Source: Parabacteroides massiliensis
Lineage (GTDB): Bacteria > Bacteroidota > Bacteroidia > Bacteroidales > Tannerellaceae
Assembly: GCF_900155425.1 (NCBI RefSeq)
Contig: NZ_LT700190.1
Coordinates: 847,401-911,400, forward strand
DNA: 64,000 nucleotides
Direction: 5' to 3'
Part shown: one piece after another, positions 17,959-27,470 of the stretch
Numbering within the stretch: the first letter of the stretch is position 1
How the letters are laid out: each line of letters opens with the position of its first letter
The notes under the pieces: model-generated
What the model was told of the DNA's origin: nothing
Database searches by the model: none
What the model saw: only the letters and a program-made list of their open reading frames with translations
Position numbers and translations under genes: made by a program

Positions 17959-20900
17959 TTAGGAACTTCCATGTTCTTAGCATCAATCGGGATGGCTTCC
18001 GCTAATCCCTCAATCGATACGTTAGGTTCTGCAGAACCTAATTCTGTTGTAGCGCAGCTACAACAGAATAAACACACTATTAAAGGTGTAGTAGAAGATC
18101 AGCTTGGACCTATTGCTGGTGCCAATGTGGTGGAAAAAGGAACAACCAACGGAACTATTACCGATATGGACGGTAATTTTTCTTTGGAAGTCGCACCTAA
18201 TTCTATTTTAGTTGTTTCTTTTATCGGATATAAGGAACAACAAATTCCGATAAACAACCAAAAATCATTTACAATTAAACTTGTTGAAGATTTTCAGGCA
18301 TTAGACGAGGTTGTAGTCGTCGGTTATGGCACGCAGAAAAAAGTGAATTTAACAGGTGCTGTTTCTTCTGTCGATTTTTCGGAACAGGCAGCCAATCGTC
18401 CTATTACAAATGTTTCTTCTGCTTTGGGTGGTTTGTCTGCCGGTTTGCAAGTTATGCAAAGTAAAGGTAATCCGACCGATGATGGAGCGACGATTCGTGT
18501 TCGTGGTACAGGTACGTTAAATAACGCCAGTCCATTGGTTTTAGTAGATGGAATGGAAGCTTCAATGGATGCTGTTAACCCACAAGATATTGAATCTATT
18601 TCTGTATTAAAGGATGCTGCCTCTGCAGCTATCTATGGTTCACGTGCTGCCAATGGCGTTATTTTGATTACGACAAAGAAAGGTAATCGGGAAAAAATAC
18701 GTGTGACCTATTCCGGTACTTTTTCTGTAGCTCAACCCTCTAATTTGTTGGATTTTGTCTCGGATTATCCGAAACATATGCGTATCATCAATGAGATGAA
18801 TCATAATATTACGGGGGATAGCAGTAGGGATATCTTCTCTCAATCGACAATCAGTGCCTGGGAAGCTGCTAATGCAGATCCGAACGGGTTGACTGCAAAT
18901 GGCGTACCGAACTGGCTGGCTTATCCGAATACGAACTGGAACGAGGAAATGTATCAGAACAATTTAGTTCAAGATCATGTCGTATCTGTCAACGGAGGCA
19001 GTGAAAAGGTCGCATTTCTGTTGTCTGCTGGTTATATGGATAATCCCGGTTTGGTTGAAAATACAGGGGTGAAACGTTACACTATGCGTGCCAATGTTGA
19101 GGCGAATGTGACAAAATGGTTGATATTGGGAACTCGTACATATGCAATCATGAATGATAAGGATCAGGGAAACTTTGACGATACGGGTATGTTAAACTTT
19201 ATTCGCCAAACAACACCAGGTTTGATTGGTATGTATGACGGCAAATTAGGATATCCTGAAGCAGCGGAAGAAAGTGCTACAGCTAACAATATGTGGATGT
19301 ATTTGAAAAGTAGGGATGGTCAGGACCGTTCTTCTCGTTTCAATACGACTATGTATTCGAAGATCAAGTTTATGGAAGGTTTGAGCTGGGATTTTAATTT
19401 TAATTATGGTCGTCGTTTTGATGAATATAACTCCCATACTTCTCCTGTAGCACGGTATAAGTTCAGCGATGGTAGTATCGGTTCGACTGCTACGACTCCC
19501 GATCAGATGAGTACGACTTGGAAATCGTATGCAGAAGAGACATATACGTTGGAAAATATCCTTCGTTATGACAAAACATTCAAGGGAGATCACGATTTGA
19601 ATGTGATGCTTGGTTATAATGAATATTATTACAAACAATATGAACACAAACAGGAAAAGAAGGGATTGATTGATCCGAGTATCAATGTTCCTGATGGCGC
19701 AACGGAGATGATAAAAAGTTCCGGTACGGCAAAAGACGAAGCTTTGCGTTCTGTGTTTGGTCGTCTCAACTATGCTTATAAGTCTAAATATTTGTTTGAG
19801 GCAAACTTCCGGTATGACGGCTCTTCTCGTTTTAATACTGACTCACGATGGGGTATTTTCCCCTCTTTCTCTGCTGCTTGGCGTATTTCGGAAGAAGATT
19901 TTATGAAAAATATCGATTGGTTGAGTAACTTGAAAATTCGTGCTTCTTGGGGACAGATCGGTAACAATCGCATTACTGACAAAGACGGATATCAGGATTA
20001 TTATGGTTACCAAGCTACTTATGCAACCTATAATTATTCTTTTGGTGGAAAACAAATGACAGGGTTGGCTCAGAACCGAATAGGTAATACTCGTTTGGAG
20101 TGGGAAGGTACGACTGTTACCAATTTTGGTCTTGATGCCAGCTTCCTGAACAATCGTTTGACAGCAGAAATCGATGTTTATAACAAAGTGACGGATGGTA
20201 TCTTGACAACTCCCAACTTGCACTTAACAATGGGGATTAAAACTCCTCCGACTATGAATACCGCGGAAGTGACTAACCGTGGTGTAGAAATGACGTTAGG
20301 TTGGAAAGATAAAATCGGGGAGTTGGACTATGCCGTATCGGCAAATTTTTCTTACAATCATAATGAAGTCACCAAGTATTTGGGCGAATATAAGACTGGT
20401 TGGATAGAAAAAGACGGTAAAAAAGTATGGCAATCCAATATCGGTGAAGTTTCGGTGTCTAAAGATAACGGACGTATTGTTGAAGGTCATTCAATCAAGG
20501 AATATTATACATTAAATACTTATTCAGGTAATGGTTCTCATTTCAATAGTGATGGTTCCGTTAATATCAATGGTGGTCCGAAAGACGGCATGATTCGTAC
20601 GGAACAAGACATGAAATGGTTACAGTCAATGATGGACGCAGGTTATCAGTTCCAACCGAACAATGGCATTGGACCGACGAAAATTAATTACGGAGATTTG
20701 ATTTATGCAGATGTTAATGGTGACGGAATATACGGTAGTTCATACGATTATACATTCCAAGGTTCTTCTGCCATGCCTAAGTTTGGATATGGTATCAACA
20801 TCAGTGCCGGTTGGAAAGGATTTGACTTGAGTATGTTGTGGGCTGGTAATGGTGGCTTCGAACTCTATTGGGAAGAAGATCCATATAACAGTGTCTCCAT

Positions 20901-21276
20901 CAGAAATGGATGTGCGGTTTCTGAGCGAGTTGCTAATGACCACTATTTTTATGATCCGACAAATCCGAGTGATCCAAGAACCAATTTGAATGCTTATTTC
21001 CCCCGTTTGGTTGATGAGAGTAACAAGCAGAGCCGTCAGACAAGTAATTTCTATTTGTACAATGGATCTTATATGAAATTGAAAAACTTGACAATCGGTT
21101 ACACATTGCCGGCAAATATTGTTTCTAAAATATTTGCAGAGAGGGTACGAGTTTATGTATCGGGTGAAAACTTGTTTACTATCACTTCCTTCCCGGGACA
21201 AGATCCGGAAATGGGAGCTAAAACCAATTATCCGTCATTGCGTCAATTTGCGGGAGGTATTAACGTAACATTCTAA
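17914..21276 (+). CDS. SusC-family TonB-linked outer membrane transporter (pair B)
   Basis: The 1120-residue protein has the same layout as pair A: signal peptide, regulatory-like domain (IKGVVEDQLGPIAGANVV), EVVVVGYGTQKKVNLTG, plug signature (SVLKDAASAAIYGSRAANGVILITT) and a barrel ending in QFAGGINVTF. The first 170 residues are close to those of the divergent susC, but plug and barrel differ, so a different or larger ligand is likely. Third codon positions look richer in A/T than in pair A, which suggests a separate origin for the body of the gene with homogenised 5' ends. It is followed after 11 bp by its SusD. The bipartite operator of the PUL was not found in front of it. Confidence 0.95.
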   Translation: MTKDFKRFYVSRAMFLGTSMFLASIGMASANPSIDTLGSAEPNSVVAQLQQNKHTIKGVVEDQLGPIAGANVVEKGTTNGTITDMDGNFSLEVAPNSILVVSFIGYKEQQIPINNQKSFTIKLVEDFQALDEVVVVGYGTQKKVNLTGAVSSVDFSEQAANRPITNVSSALGGLSAGLQVMQSKGNPTDDGATIRVRGTGTLNNASPLVLVDGMEASMDAVNPQDIESISVLKDAASAAIYGSRAANGVILITTKKGNREKIRVTYSGTFSVAQPSNLLDFVSDYPKHMRIINEMNHNITGDSSRDIFSQSTISAWEAANADPNGLTANGVPNWLAYPNTNWNEEMYQNNLVQDHVVSVNGGSEKVAFLLSAGYMDNPGLVENTGVKRYTMRANVEANVTKWLILGTRTYAIMNDKDQGNFDDTGMLNFIRQTTPGLIGMYDGKLGYPEAAEESATANNMWMYLKSRDGQDRSSRFNTTMYSKIKFMEGLSWDFNFNYGRRFDEYNSHTSPVARYKFSDGSIGSTATTPDQMSTTWKSYAEETYTLENILRYDKTFKGDHDLNVMLGYNEYYYKQYEHKQEKKGLIDPSINVPDGATEMIKSSGTAKDEALRSVFGRLNYAYKSKYLFEANFRYDGSSRFNTDSRWGIFPSFSAAWRISEEDFMKNIDWLSNLKIRASWGQIGNNRITDKDGYQDYYGYQATYATYNYSFGGKQMTGLAQNRIGNTRLEWEGTTVTNFGLDASFLNNRLTAEIDVYNKVTDGILTTPNLHLTMGIKTPPTMNTAEVTNRGVEMTLGWKDKIGELDYAVSANFSYNHNEVTKYLGEYKTGWIEKDGKKVWQSNIGEVSVSKDNGRIVEGHSIKEYYTLNTYSGNGSHFNSDGSVNINGGPKDGMIRTEQDMKWLQSMMDAGYQFQPNNGIGPTKINYGDLIYADVNGDGIYGSSYDYTFQGSSAMPKFGYGINISAGWKGFDLSMLWAGNGGFELYWEEDPYNSVSIRNGCAVSERVANDHYFYDPTNPSDPRTNLNAYFPRLVDESNKQSRQTSNFYLYNGSYMKLKNLTIGYTLPANIVSKIFAERVRVYVSGENLFTITSFPGQDPEMGAKTNYPSLRQFAGGINVTF

Positions 21277-21287
21277 TCAAAGAAAAC

Positions 21288-23081
21288 ATGAAAATAGTTA
21301 ATAATATATTAGTTATTGCGGCTGTCGCTTCTGCTATGACAGCTTGTAAACCTGATTTGTTGGATACAAATCCCTATGACAAGGTCGGGTCAGAAACCAT
21401 GTGGGGCAACGAAACGATGTGCGACATGGGCGTAAACGGTATTTACGCAACTTTGCGTGAGGCCAAAGTTGCACATGAAATGTTTACTCAGGATGCAATG
21501 GGGTTTGCCGGGCAGGCTCGTGATCCTCAGGCGTTGTTGAATGGTACGATTACAGCCAGTAACAGTTTGTTCTCTGATACATGGAAACAGTTATACGAAG
21601 GTATCCATCGGGCAAATGATGCCATTTTTAATTTACCAGGTGCTCCGATCGACGAAGCGAAAAAAGACCGCCTGATGGCTGAATCCAAATTTCTCCGTGC
21701 TTATTATTATTTTCGCTTGAATCGTGTATTTCAAGGGGTTCCTGTCTATTTGAAACCGGTGGAAGATAGTGAATGTACGAATGCACGTGAAACGGTCGAC
21801 AAAGTATGGGAAGTAATACTTTCCGATCTGAATGATTGTGTCAACAGTACCAATTTGCCTAACAAATATGTGGGCGGTGATCCTAACTATGGTCGTGTCA
21901 CAAAAGGGGCCGCTTATGCATTGATGGGGCAGACGTATATGTGGATGAAAGATTATCCTAATGCAGAAAAAGCGTTGCGTAAAGTCGGAGAATTAGGATT
22001 TGCGTTGTTTCAAGGTGAATACAAACAATTATTTAAAGAAGCGAATGAAGATTGTGATGAAATGATTTTTTCAGAGCAGAATATTGGAGTTAACGGTTAC
22101 GGTGGAAAAACCGAGTTTTGGTTAGGTTCCCGTGTCTCTTTCGGTTCTTGTTGGAACAGTTATTTGCCGAGTGTTCATTGGGTAGAATCATTTGAATGTG
22201 CTGATGGAACGCCATTTAATTGGAATGACTTTTTGCCGGGATATAACGAAATGACTCCGCTTGAGAGAGTTGCCTTCTTCTTACGTGATACAGTTGGAGA
22301 ATGGGAAACGTATCCAAATGAAATAAAGGATAAATTACGTATAGGATTTAAACAGGCAATTGCAAACGGGGCCGATATATCCAAATATATACCTTCTGGT
22401 AATGAAGCCCGTTTACGAAAAGCGTATGAAAGCCGTGACCCACGTTTGTTAGCGACTGTTATTACTCCATATTCAGAATATAGAGGTGCTATTGGTTCAA
22501 ATGAATATACGTATACGCTGCGTTGGCCGACCACTCAATCAGATGAGGCTGTACCTTTTGATTTGAGAACGGACTCTCAGACCTACTTCTATTATTTGTA
22601 TCGTAAATTTGTAGCAGAGGGAGCTTCTGAAACTCCGAATCGCGAATATTGCCCAACGGATTATCCGTTGATCCGTTATGCTGATGTTGTTTTGATGTTA
22701 GCTGAAGCAATCAATGAACAAGGTTTCAAACAGGAAGCTGTCGATTTGGTAAATATGGTCCGTCAAAGAGCTGGGATAGCATTGTTGCAGACAACAGATC
22801 CGAGTAAACCGACTTTTGTAAGTAGCCAAGATAATATGCGTACTCGTATCCGCAACGAACGCCGTTGGGAGTTGCCGTTGGAAGGTGTCAATCTCTATGA
22901 CGAAATACGTTGGAAGACGATGGGTGACTGGTGCAAGGCTGGTAATGGTTCTAAAGAAATATGGGGTACGATTGTCAATCCGTATTCTTGGGCTGGTGAT
23001 CATATTTATGTATGGCCGATCCCTACGACTGAATGTGAAAGAAATGATAATTTAATCCAGAACACGGGTTGGATTAATTAA
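21288..23081 (+). CDS. SusD/RagB-family glycan-binding lipoprotein (pair B)
   Basis: The 597-residue protein has a type II signal (AMTACKPDLLDTNPYD), the SusD helical core (LMAESKFLRAYYYFRLNRVF, GRVTKGAAYALMGQTYMW), and the C-terminal YVWPIPTTECERNDNLIQN. It would cap the SusC encoded immediately upstream and bind glycan at the cell surface. It is longer than the pair A protein and only distantly similar. A terminator lies 38 bp after its stop, separating it from the lyase gene, which has its own promoter. Confidence 0.95.
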   Translation: MKIVNNILVIAAVASAMTACKPDLLDTNPYDKVGSETMWGNETMCDMGVNGIYATLREAKVAHEMFTQDAMGFAGQARDPQALLNGTITASNSLFSDTWKQLYEGIHRANDAIFNLPGAPIDEAKKDRLMAESKFLRAYYYFRLNRVFQGVPVYLKPVEDSECTNARETVDKVWEVILSDLNDCVNSTNLPNKYVGGDPNYGRVTKGAAYALMGQTYMWMKDYPNAEKALRKVGELGFALFQGEYKQLFKEANEDCDEMIFSEQNIGVNGYGGKTEFWLGSRVSFGSCWNSYLPSVHWVESFECADGTPFNWNDFLPGYNEMTPLERVAFFLRDTVGEWETYPNEIKDKLRIGFKQAIANGADISKYIPSGNEARLRKAYESRDPRLLATVITPYSEYRGAIGSNEYTYTLRWPTTQSDEAVPFDLRTDSQTYFYYLYRKFVAEGASETPNREYCPTDYPLIRYADVVLMLAEAINEQGFKQEAVDLVNMVRQRAGIALLQTTDPSKPTFVSSQDNMRTRIRNERRWELPLEGVNLYDEIRWKTMGDWCKAGNGSKEIWGTIVNPYSWAGDHIYVWPIPTTECERNDNLIQNTGWIN

Positions 23082-23118
23082 TTGATTTGGCATTATAGTT
23101 TCAACATAAATTTTATCG

Positions 23119-23165
23119 GAAGGCTTTGTGGAAGGTTGTGAGACTGGGAACCAAAGCCTTCTTTT
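23119..23165 (+). terminator. Terminator after susD B
   Basis: GAAGGCTTTG (23119-23128) pairs perfectly with CAAAGCCTTC (23152-23161), followed by TTTT. Confidence 0.8.
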
Positions 23166-23192
23166 ATGGGTGAACTTCTTGTTTTTTTGTGT

Positions 23193-23260
23193 TTGGACAA
23201 TCTGTGCACATGAATTGGAAAAATAGGACGCTTTTTTACCGGGGGAAACTTTTATTTTTG
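23193..23260 (+). promoter_or_regulatory. Promoter with bipartite HTCS-type operator upstream of the lyase
   Basis: TTGGACAA (23193-23200) and TTGGAAAA (23215-23222) lie 22 bp apart, 60 and 38 bp before the -7 box TATTTTTG (23253-23260). Aligned without gaps to the GH2 promoter, the bases flanking both half-sites (TTTGGACAAT and AATTRGAMAAATAG) also match. Confidence 0.75.
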
Positions 23261-23281
23261 CGATATTGAAAAGTAATACCT

Positions 23282-25210
23282 ATGAAAACACAACGATTTA
23301 TCACAACCGTGTGCTTGTTGCTTTGGACAGTCGCACACCTGCATGCGTATGAAAAACGCAATTTGTTGCAGAATGAAGCTAATTTCGAGAAAGTAAAATC
23401 TGCTTTGGTAATGGGGCAGAAATGGGTCCCTTATCCCAATTATTCCGATCGGTCCGCTTGGAACGCATTCCTGGGTAATTATAAAGAGGAATATATCCGG
23501 AAAGGGGAGGCTTATCTGGACTATGAATGGAAAGTGGTAAAAGCAACCGATTATCTGGAATTCGGGCGAAGTGGTAACCGGACGATTATGGAAAGTCCGT
23601 TCAATAAGAATAATACGGCATTGAGCAGTTTGTTTATGGCTGAGATGGCGGAAGGGAATGGACGGTTCGTCGATCAGATTATCAACGGGGTTTTTGCAAG
23701 TTGCGAAATGACGACTTGGTCACTGTCCGCCCATTTGGGACTGCAGAAGGTCGGAGGGTGTTTCCCGAGCTATGAAGAACATGTGATTGATTTGGGGGCT
23801 GGAAATCTGGCCTCCCAGTTGGCTTGGATCTATTATTACCTGAAACCGTCTTTTGATAAAGTAAATCCTTTGATTTCAAAAAGGCTGCGACATGAATTGC
23901 AGAGCCGTATCCTCGATACTTATATGAATGAAGATCATTTCTGGTGGATGGCGTTCAACTTGAAACCCGGCGGATTGGTGAATAACTGGAATCCGTGGTG
24001 CAACTTCAATGTGCTGCAATGTTTCTTCCTGCTCGAAAATGACCGGGACAAATTGGCTGAGGCGGTCTACCGGACGATGACTTCTGTGGACCATTTCATT
24101 AATTATACGCATGCAGACGGCGCTTGCGAGGAAGGGCCTTCCTATTGGGGGCATGCTGCAGGGAAGATGTATGATTATCTTCAGATGTTGTACGACGGGA
24201 CAGGTGGCACTGTCTCTGTGTTCGACCAGCCGATTATAAAGAATATGGGCGAATATATTGCCCGTTCTTATGTTGGAAATGGATGGGTTGTGAATTTTGC
24301 TGATGCTTCTGCCAAAGGAGGAGGAGATGCCGATCTTATTTTCCGGTATGGGAAAGCGACCGGAAGTCAGGTCATGATGGGCTACGCGGCTTTTCTCAAA
24401 AGCCTTTCAGCAAAGGATGTTGCTCCGACGGGAGACATATTCCGTCTTTTCCAGACTTTACTCTATAGCAAAGAGATGGCAGGAACGGATGTGGCTTATG
24501 AAGTCCCCGCCTATTCTTGGTATCCCGAAACCGAGTTCTGCTATATGACCAACAAGAACGGCTTTTTCGTGGCCGCTAAAGGCGGGTATAATAATGAAAG
24601 CCATAATCATAACGATGTAGGAACCTTCTCCCTCTACTTAAATACGACGCCTGTCTTTATCGATGCCGGAGTCGGGACGTATACCCGACAGACATTCAGC
24701 TCCGAACGCTATTCTATCTGGACGATGCAGAGCAACTATCATAACCTGCCTATGATTAACGGCGTACCGGAGCGGTTCGGTTCGGAATATAAGGCTACGG
24801 ATGCGCGGTTTGATCCGAAACGGATGTGTTTCTCTGCTAATATAGCAACGGCTTATCCGGCTGAGGCGAATGTGAAAAAATGGATCCGTTCGTACCAGAT
24901 AGGAAAGAACTCGCTGAAAATAGAAGATTCGTTTTCTTTGAGCAAGGCGGACAAACCGAATCAGGTCAATTTCCTCACTTGGGGAAAAGTAGATGTCTCG
25001 GTTCCGGGAATAGTCACGGTTGAGGTGAACGGCGAGAAAGTCCGGATGACGTATGATAAGAGTACCTTTACGCCGGTTGTCGAGACGGTTCGGTTAGACG
25101 ATCCCCGCCTGTCGAATGTCTGGGGCGGGCAGCTCTTCCGGATATCGTTGAACGCCAATAAGCAGTCGCTTTCCGGCTCTTATACTTATACAATAACAAC
25201 AATAAAATAG
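23282..25210 (+). CDS. Heparinase II/III-family polysaccharide lyase
   Basis: The 642-residue secreted protein has a Sec signal (AHLHA), an alpha-helical toroid region (WWMAFNLKPGGLVNNWNPWCNFNVL, CEEGPSYWGHAAGKMYDYLQ) and the heparinase II/III C-terminal beta-sandwich with the family motif SHNHNDVGTFSLY. Such enzymes cleave uronic-acid polysaccharides by beta-elimination and leave a 4,5-unsaturated uronate, the substrate of the GH88 encoded next. The fold is shared by several PL families (PL12, 15, 17, 21, 33 among others); I cannot choose one by eye. It is first in a transcript with the GH88 gene (7-bp gap) and its promoter carries the PUL operator. Confidence 0.88.
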   Translation: MKTQRFITTVCLLLWTVAHLHAYEKRNLLQNEANFEKVKSALVMGQKWVPYPNYSDRSAWNAFLGNYKEEYIRKGEAYLDYEWKVVKATDYLEFGRSGNRTIMESPFNKNNTALSSLFMAEMAEGNGRFVDQIINGVFASCEMTTWSLSAHLGLQKVGGCFPSYEEHVIDLGAGNLASQLAWIYYYLKPSFDKVNPLISKRLRHELQSRILDTYMNEDHFWWMAFNLKPGGLVNNWNPWCNFNVLQCFFLLENDRDKLAEAVYRTMTSVDHFINYTHADGACEEGPSYWGHAAGKMYDYLQMLYDGTGGTVSVFDQPIIKNMGEYIARSYVGNGWVVNFADASAKGGGDADLIFRYGKATGSQVMMGYAAFLKSLSAKDVAPTGDIFRLFQTLLYSKEMAGTDVAYEVPAYSWYPETEFCYMTNKNGFFVAAKGGYNNESHNHNDVGTFSLYLNTTPVFIDAGVGTYTRQTFSSERYSIWTMQSNYHNLPMINGVPERFGSEYKATDARFDPKRMCFSANIATAYPAEANVKKWIRSYQIGKNSLKIEDSFSLSKADKPNQVNFLTWGKVDVSVPGIVTVEVNGEKVRMTYDKSTFTPVVETVRLDDPRLSNVWGGQLFRISLNANKQSLSGSYTYTITTIK

Positions 25211-25217
25211 AAAAGAC

Positions 25218-26429
25218 ATGATGAAAAATTGGATTGCGTTTGCTTTTTCGGCCTTTCTGCTCTCTTGCGCGGATGCCCCTAAAACAGAGGGAAAAAGTTT
25301 TATCGACGAGAATATCGATTTTGCCCGTGCACAAATAGGGAATGAGATTGATGTGATCGAAGCGAGTGGAAAATGTTTGAACCCGGTGACACTTAAGACG
25401 GACAGCTCTGTCTACTATTGCGGTTATGCGGATTGGCGGAGCGGCTTTTTCCCCGGATCGGTCTGGTATTTGTATGAACTGACGGGCGACAGCACGTTGC
25501 TGCCGTTGGCTGCCAAATATACGGATGCCATAGAGGAAGCCAAGAATCTGACCTGGCATCATGATATCGGGTTTATTGTGAATTGCAGTTTCGGAAACGG
25601 ACTGCGGTTGGCCGGAACGCCTTCTTATAAGGATGTGATGGTGCAGGCAGCCAAGTCGTTGTCTACCCGTTTTCGTCCGGCAGCCGGGATCATCCAGTCG
25701 TGGGATGTGGAACGCGGATGGCAGTCCGAGCGGGGTTGGGAATGTCCGGTTATCATTGACAACATGATGAACCTGGAACTGATGTTCGAAGCTACGCGTT
25801 TGTCCGGCGACTCTTCTTTCTATAAAATAGCACTGTCGCATGCCGACCGTACCATGCAGGAGCATTTCCGTCCGGACGGCAGTTGCTATCATGTGATCGA
25901 CTACAGTGTCAAGGATGGCAAAGTGCGCCATCGTCAGACGGCACAGGGGTATGCCGATGAGTCTATCTGGAGTCGCGGACAGGCATGGGCCATCTACGGT
26001 TATACGATCTGCTATCGTGAGACGAAAGATCGTAAATATCTGGATCAAGCCTTGAAGACCTTCAATATGATGAAGAATTTGAAGAATATGCCGGATGATT
26101 TGATCCCTTACTGGGATATGTCGGCCCCGAACATTCCCGACGAACCGCGCGATGCCTCGGCAGCTTCCTGTATCGCTTCCGCCCTTTATGAGATCAGTAC
26201 GATGGATGTGCCGGATGCGGCCGGCTATAAGGCGTATGCCGACAGTATCCTGGTTTCGCTTTCTTCTCCGGCCTACCGGGCTGCTTTGGGCACGAACGGA
26301 AACTTCCTGCTGATGCATTCCGTAGGCAGCATTCCTCACAATTCGGAAATAGACGTCCCGCTGAACTATGCCGATTATTACTATCTGGAAGCCTTAAAAC
26401 GTAAACGGGATATTGAGAAAGGCCTTTAA
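25218..26429 (+). CDS. Unsaturated glucuronyl hydrolase, GH88 family
   Basis: The 403-residue protein has a type II signal peptide (FLLSCADAPK) and GH88 motifs: VYYCGYADWRSGFFPGSVWYLYE, WHHDIGFIVNCSFGNG, WECPVIIDNMMNLELMF (with the expected catalytic Asp) and YADESIWSRGQAWAIYGY. GH88 enzymes hydrate the unsaturated uronic acid at the non-reducing end of lyase products, releasing it as a keto sugar. The 7-bp gap to the lyase gene supports sequential action on the same oligosaccharide. The lipoprotein signal suggests membrane anchoring. Confidence 0.93.
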   Translation: MMKNWIAFAFSAFLLSCADAPKTEGKSFIDENIDFARAQIGNEIDVIEASGKCLNPVTLKTDSSVYYCGYADWRSGFFPGSVWYLYELTGDSTLLPLAAKYTDAIEEAKNLTWHHDIGFIVNCSFGNGLRLAGTPSYKDVMVQAAKSLSTRFRPAAGIIQSWDVERGWQSERGWECPVIIDNMMNLELMFEATRLSGDSSFYKIALSHADRTMQEHFRPDGSCYHVIDYSVKDGKVRHRQTAQGYADESIWSRGQAWAIYGYTICYRETKDRKYLDQALKTFNMMKNLKNMPDDLIPYWDMSAPNIPDEPRDASAASCIASALYEISTMDVPDAAGYKAYADSILVSLSSPAYRAALGTNGNFLLMHSVGSIPHNSEIDVPLNYADYYYLEALKRKRDIEKGL

Positions 26430-26457
26430 TCCGTGCCTGAATGTCATATACATAAAC

Positions 26458-26465
26458 TATCTTTG
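26458..26465 (+). promoter_or_regulatory. -7 box (TATCTTTG) for the phosphodiesterase-like gene
   Basis: An exact TAnnTTTG match 19 bp before the ATG at 26485. The PUL operator is not found at the expected distance, so the gene may be expressed independently. Confidence 0.55.
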
Positions 26466-26484
26466 CGTACTTAATTATAATAGT

Positions 26485-27384
26485 ATGAAAACAGGAAAAT
26501 TGATTTTTGCGTTGGCATTTCTGATGTTGTTTGCCGATGCTTCGATGGCTGCCAAGTGGAAAGCCAAGCATGTCGTTTTGATCGGCCTGGACGGTTGGGG
26601 CGCTTATAGCGTGGAGAAGGCCGAGATGCCGAATGTGAAGAAACTCATGGCCGAAGGGTCTTATACGTTGAAAAAACGCTCTGTCCTTCCATCTTCCAGT
26701 GCCGTGAACTGGGCTTCCATGTATATGGGAGCGGGACCGGAGCTTCACGGTTATACGGAATGGGGATCGCAAACCCCGGACCTGCCTTCCCGTGTGGTGA
26801 ATAAGAATGGTATTTTCCCGACTGTATTCAGTTTGCTCCGCGAATCCGACCCGAAAGCCGAAATCGGCTGTATCTGCGAATGGGCCGGAATCCGGTATGT
26901 ATGCGATACATTGGCGTTGAGCTACGATGTAAACATCACGGATAAGCCGCAGAATCCGGCAACAGCTAAGTGTGCGGTCGAATATATCAAGCGTGCCCAC
27001 CCGGCATTGGTGAATATCGTTTTTGACGAACCCGACCATGTCGGTCATGCTGAAGGCCATGACACGCCGGCTTATTATGAAAAGCTGAAAGAACTTGACG
27101 GCTATATCGGCCAGATCATTCAGGCTGTCAAAGACGCCGGTATGCTGGATGAGACTATCTTTATCGTTACGGCCGATCATGGCGGTATCAAAAAGGGACA
27201 TGGCGGCAAGACGATGGAAGAAATGGAGACGGCCTTCATCATTGCCGGCAAGGGGATCAAGAAAGGATATGAATTTCAGGAAAGTATGATGCAGTTCGAC
27301 TGCGCTTCGACAATCGCTTATATCTTCGGGCTGAAGCAACCGCAGGTTTGGATCGGCCGTCCGATGATTCAGGTGTTTAAGTGA
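26485..27384 (+). CDS. Secreted alkaline phosphatase/phosphodiesterase-superfamily protein
   Basis: The start at 26485 was chosen because it gives a clean signal peptide (FADASMAA) and lies just after a -7 box; longer forms would begin upstream of it. The roughly 300-residue product has the metal-binding pattern of the type I phosphodiesterase/nucleotide pyrophosphatase and sulfatase superfamily: IGLDGWGAYS, the likely nucleophile region SSSAVNWASM, FDEPDHVGHAEGHD and TADHGGIKKGHGG. It may remove phosphate or a phosphodiester from the glycan or from nucleotides; there is no sulfatase signature. It converges on the HTCS gene, and a terminator lies between them. Confidence 0.82.
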   Translation: MKTGKLIFALAFLMLFADASMAAKWKAKHVVLIGLDGWGAYSVEKAEMPNVKKLMAEGSYTLKKRSVLPSSSAVNWASMYMGAGPELHGYTEWGSQTPDLPSRVVNKNGIFPTVFSLLRESDPKAEIGCICEWAGIRYVCDTLALSYDVNITDKPQNPATAKCAVEYIKRAHPALVNIVFDEPDHVGHAEGHDTPAYYEKLKELDGYIGQIIQAVKDAGMLDETIFIVTADHGGIKKGHGGKTMEEMETAFIIAGKGIKKGYEFQESMMQFDCASTIAYIFGLKQPQVWIGRPMIQVFK

Positions 27385-27426
27385 TGAATTGAATCGTTTC
27401 GGGACCACAGCAACAGTGGTCGAAGG

Positions 27427-27470
27427 AAGACTTCCGCAGCCGTCAATCGGCGTCTGCGGAAGTCTTTTTT
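27427..27470 (+). terminator. Terminator overlapping the 3' end of the HTCS gene
   Basis: AAGACTTCCGCAG pairs perfectly with CTGCGGAAGTCTT and is followed by TTTTTT. The right arm lies inside the last codons of the convergent HTCS gene (stop at 27443). Confidence 0.85.

Noticed and set aside
25068..26339. Minus-strand open frame of 423 codons
   Set aside because: Antisense to the lyase end and GH88; composition is typical of a shadow frame.
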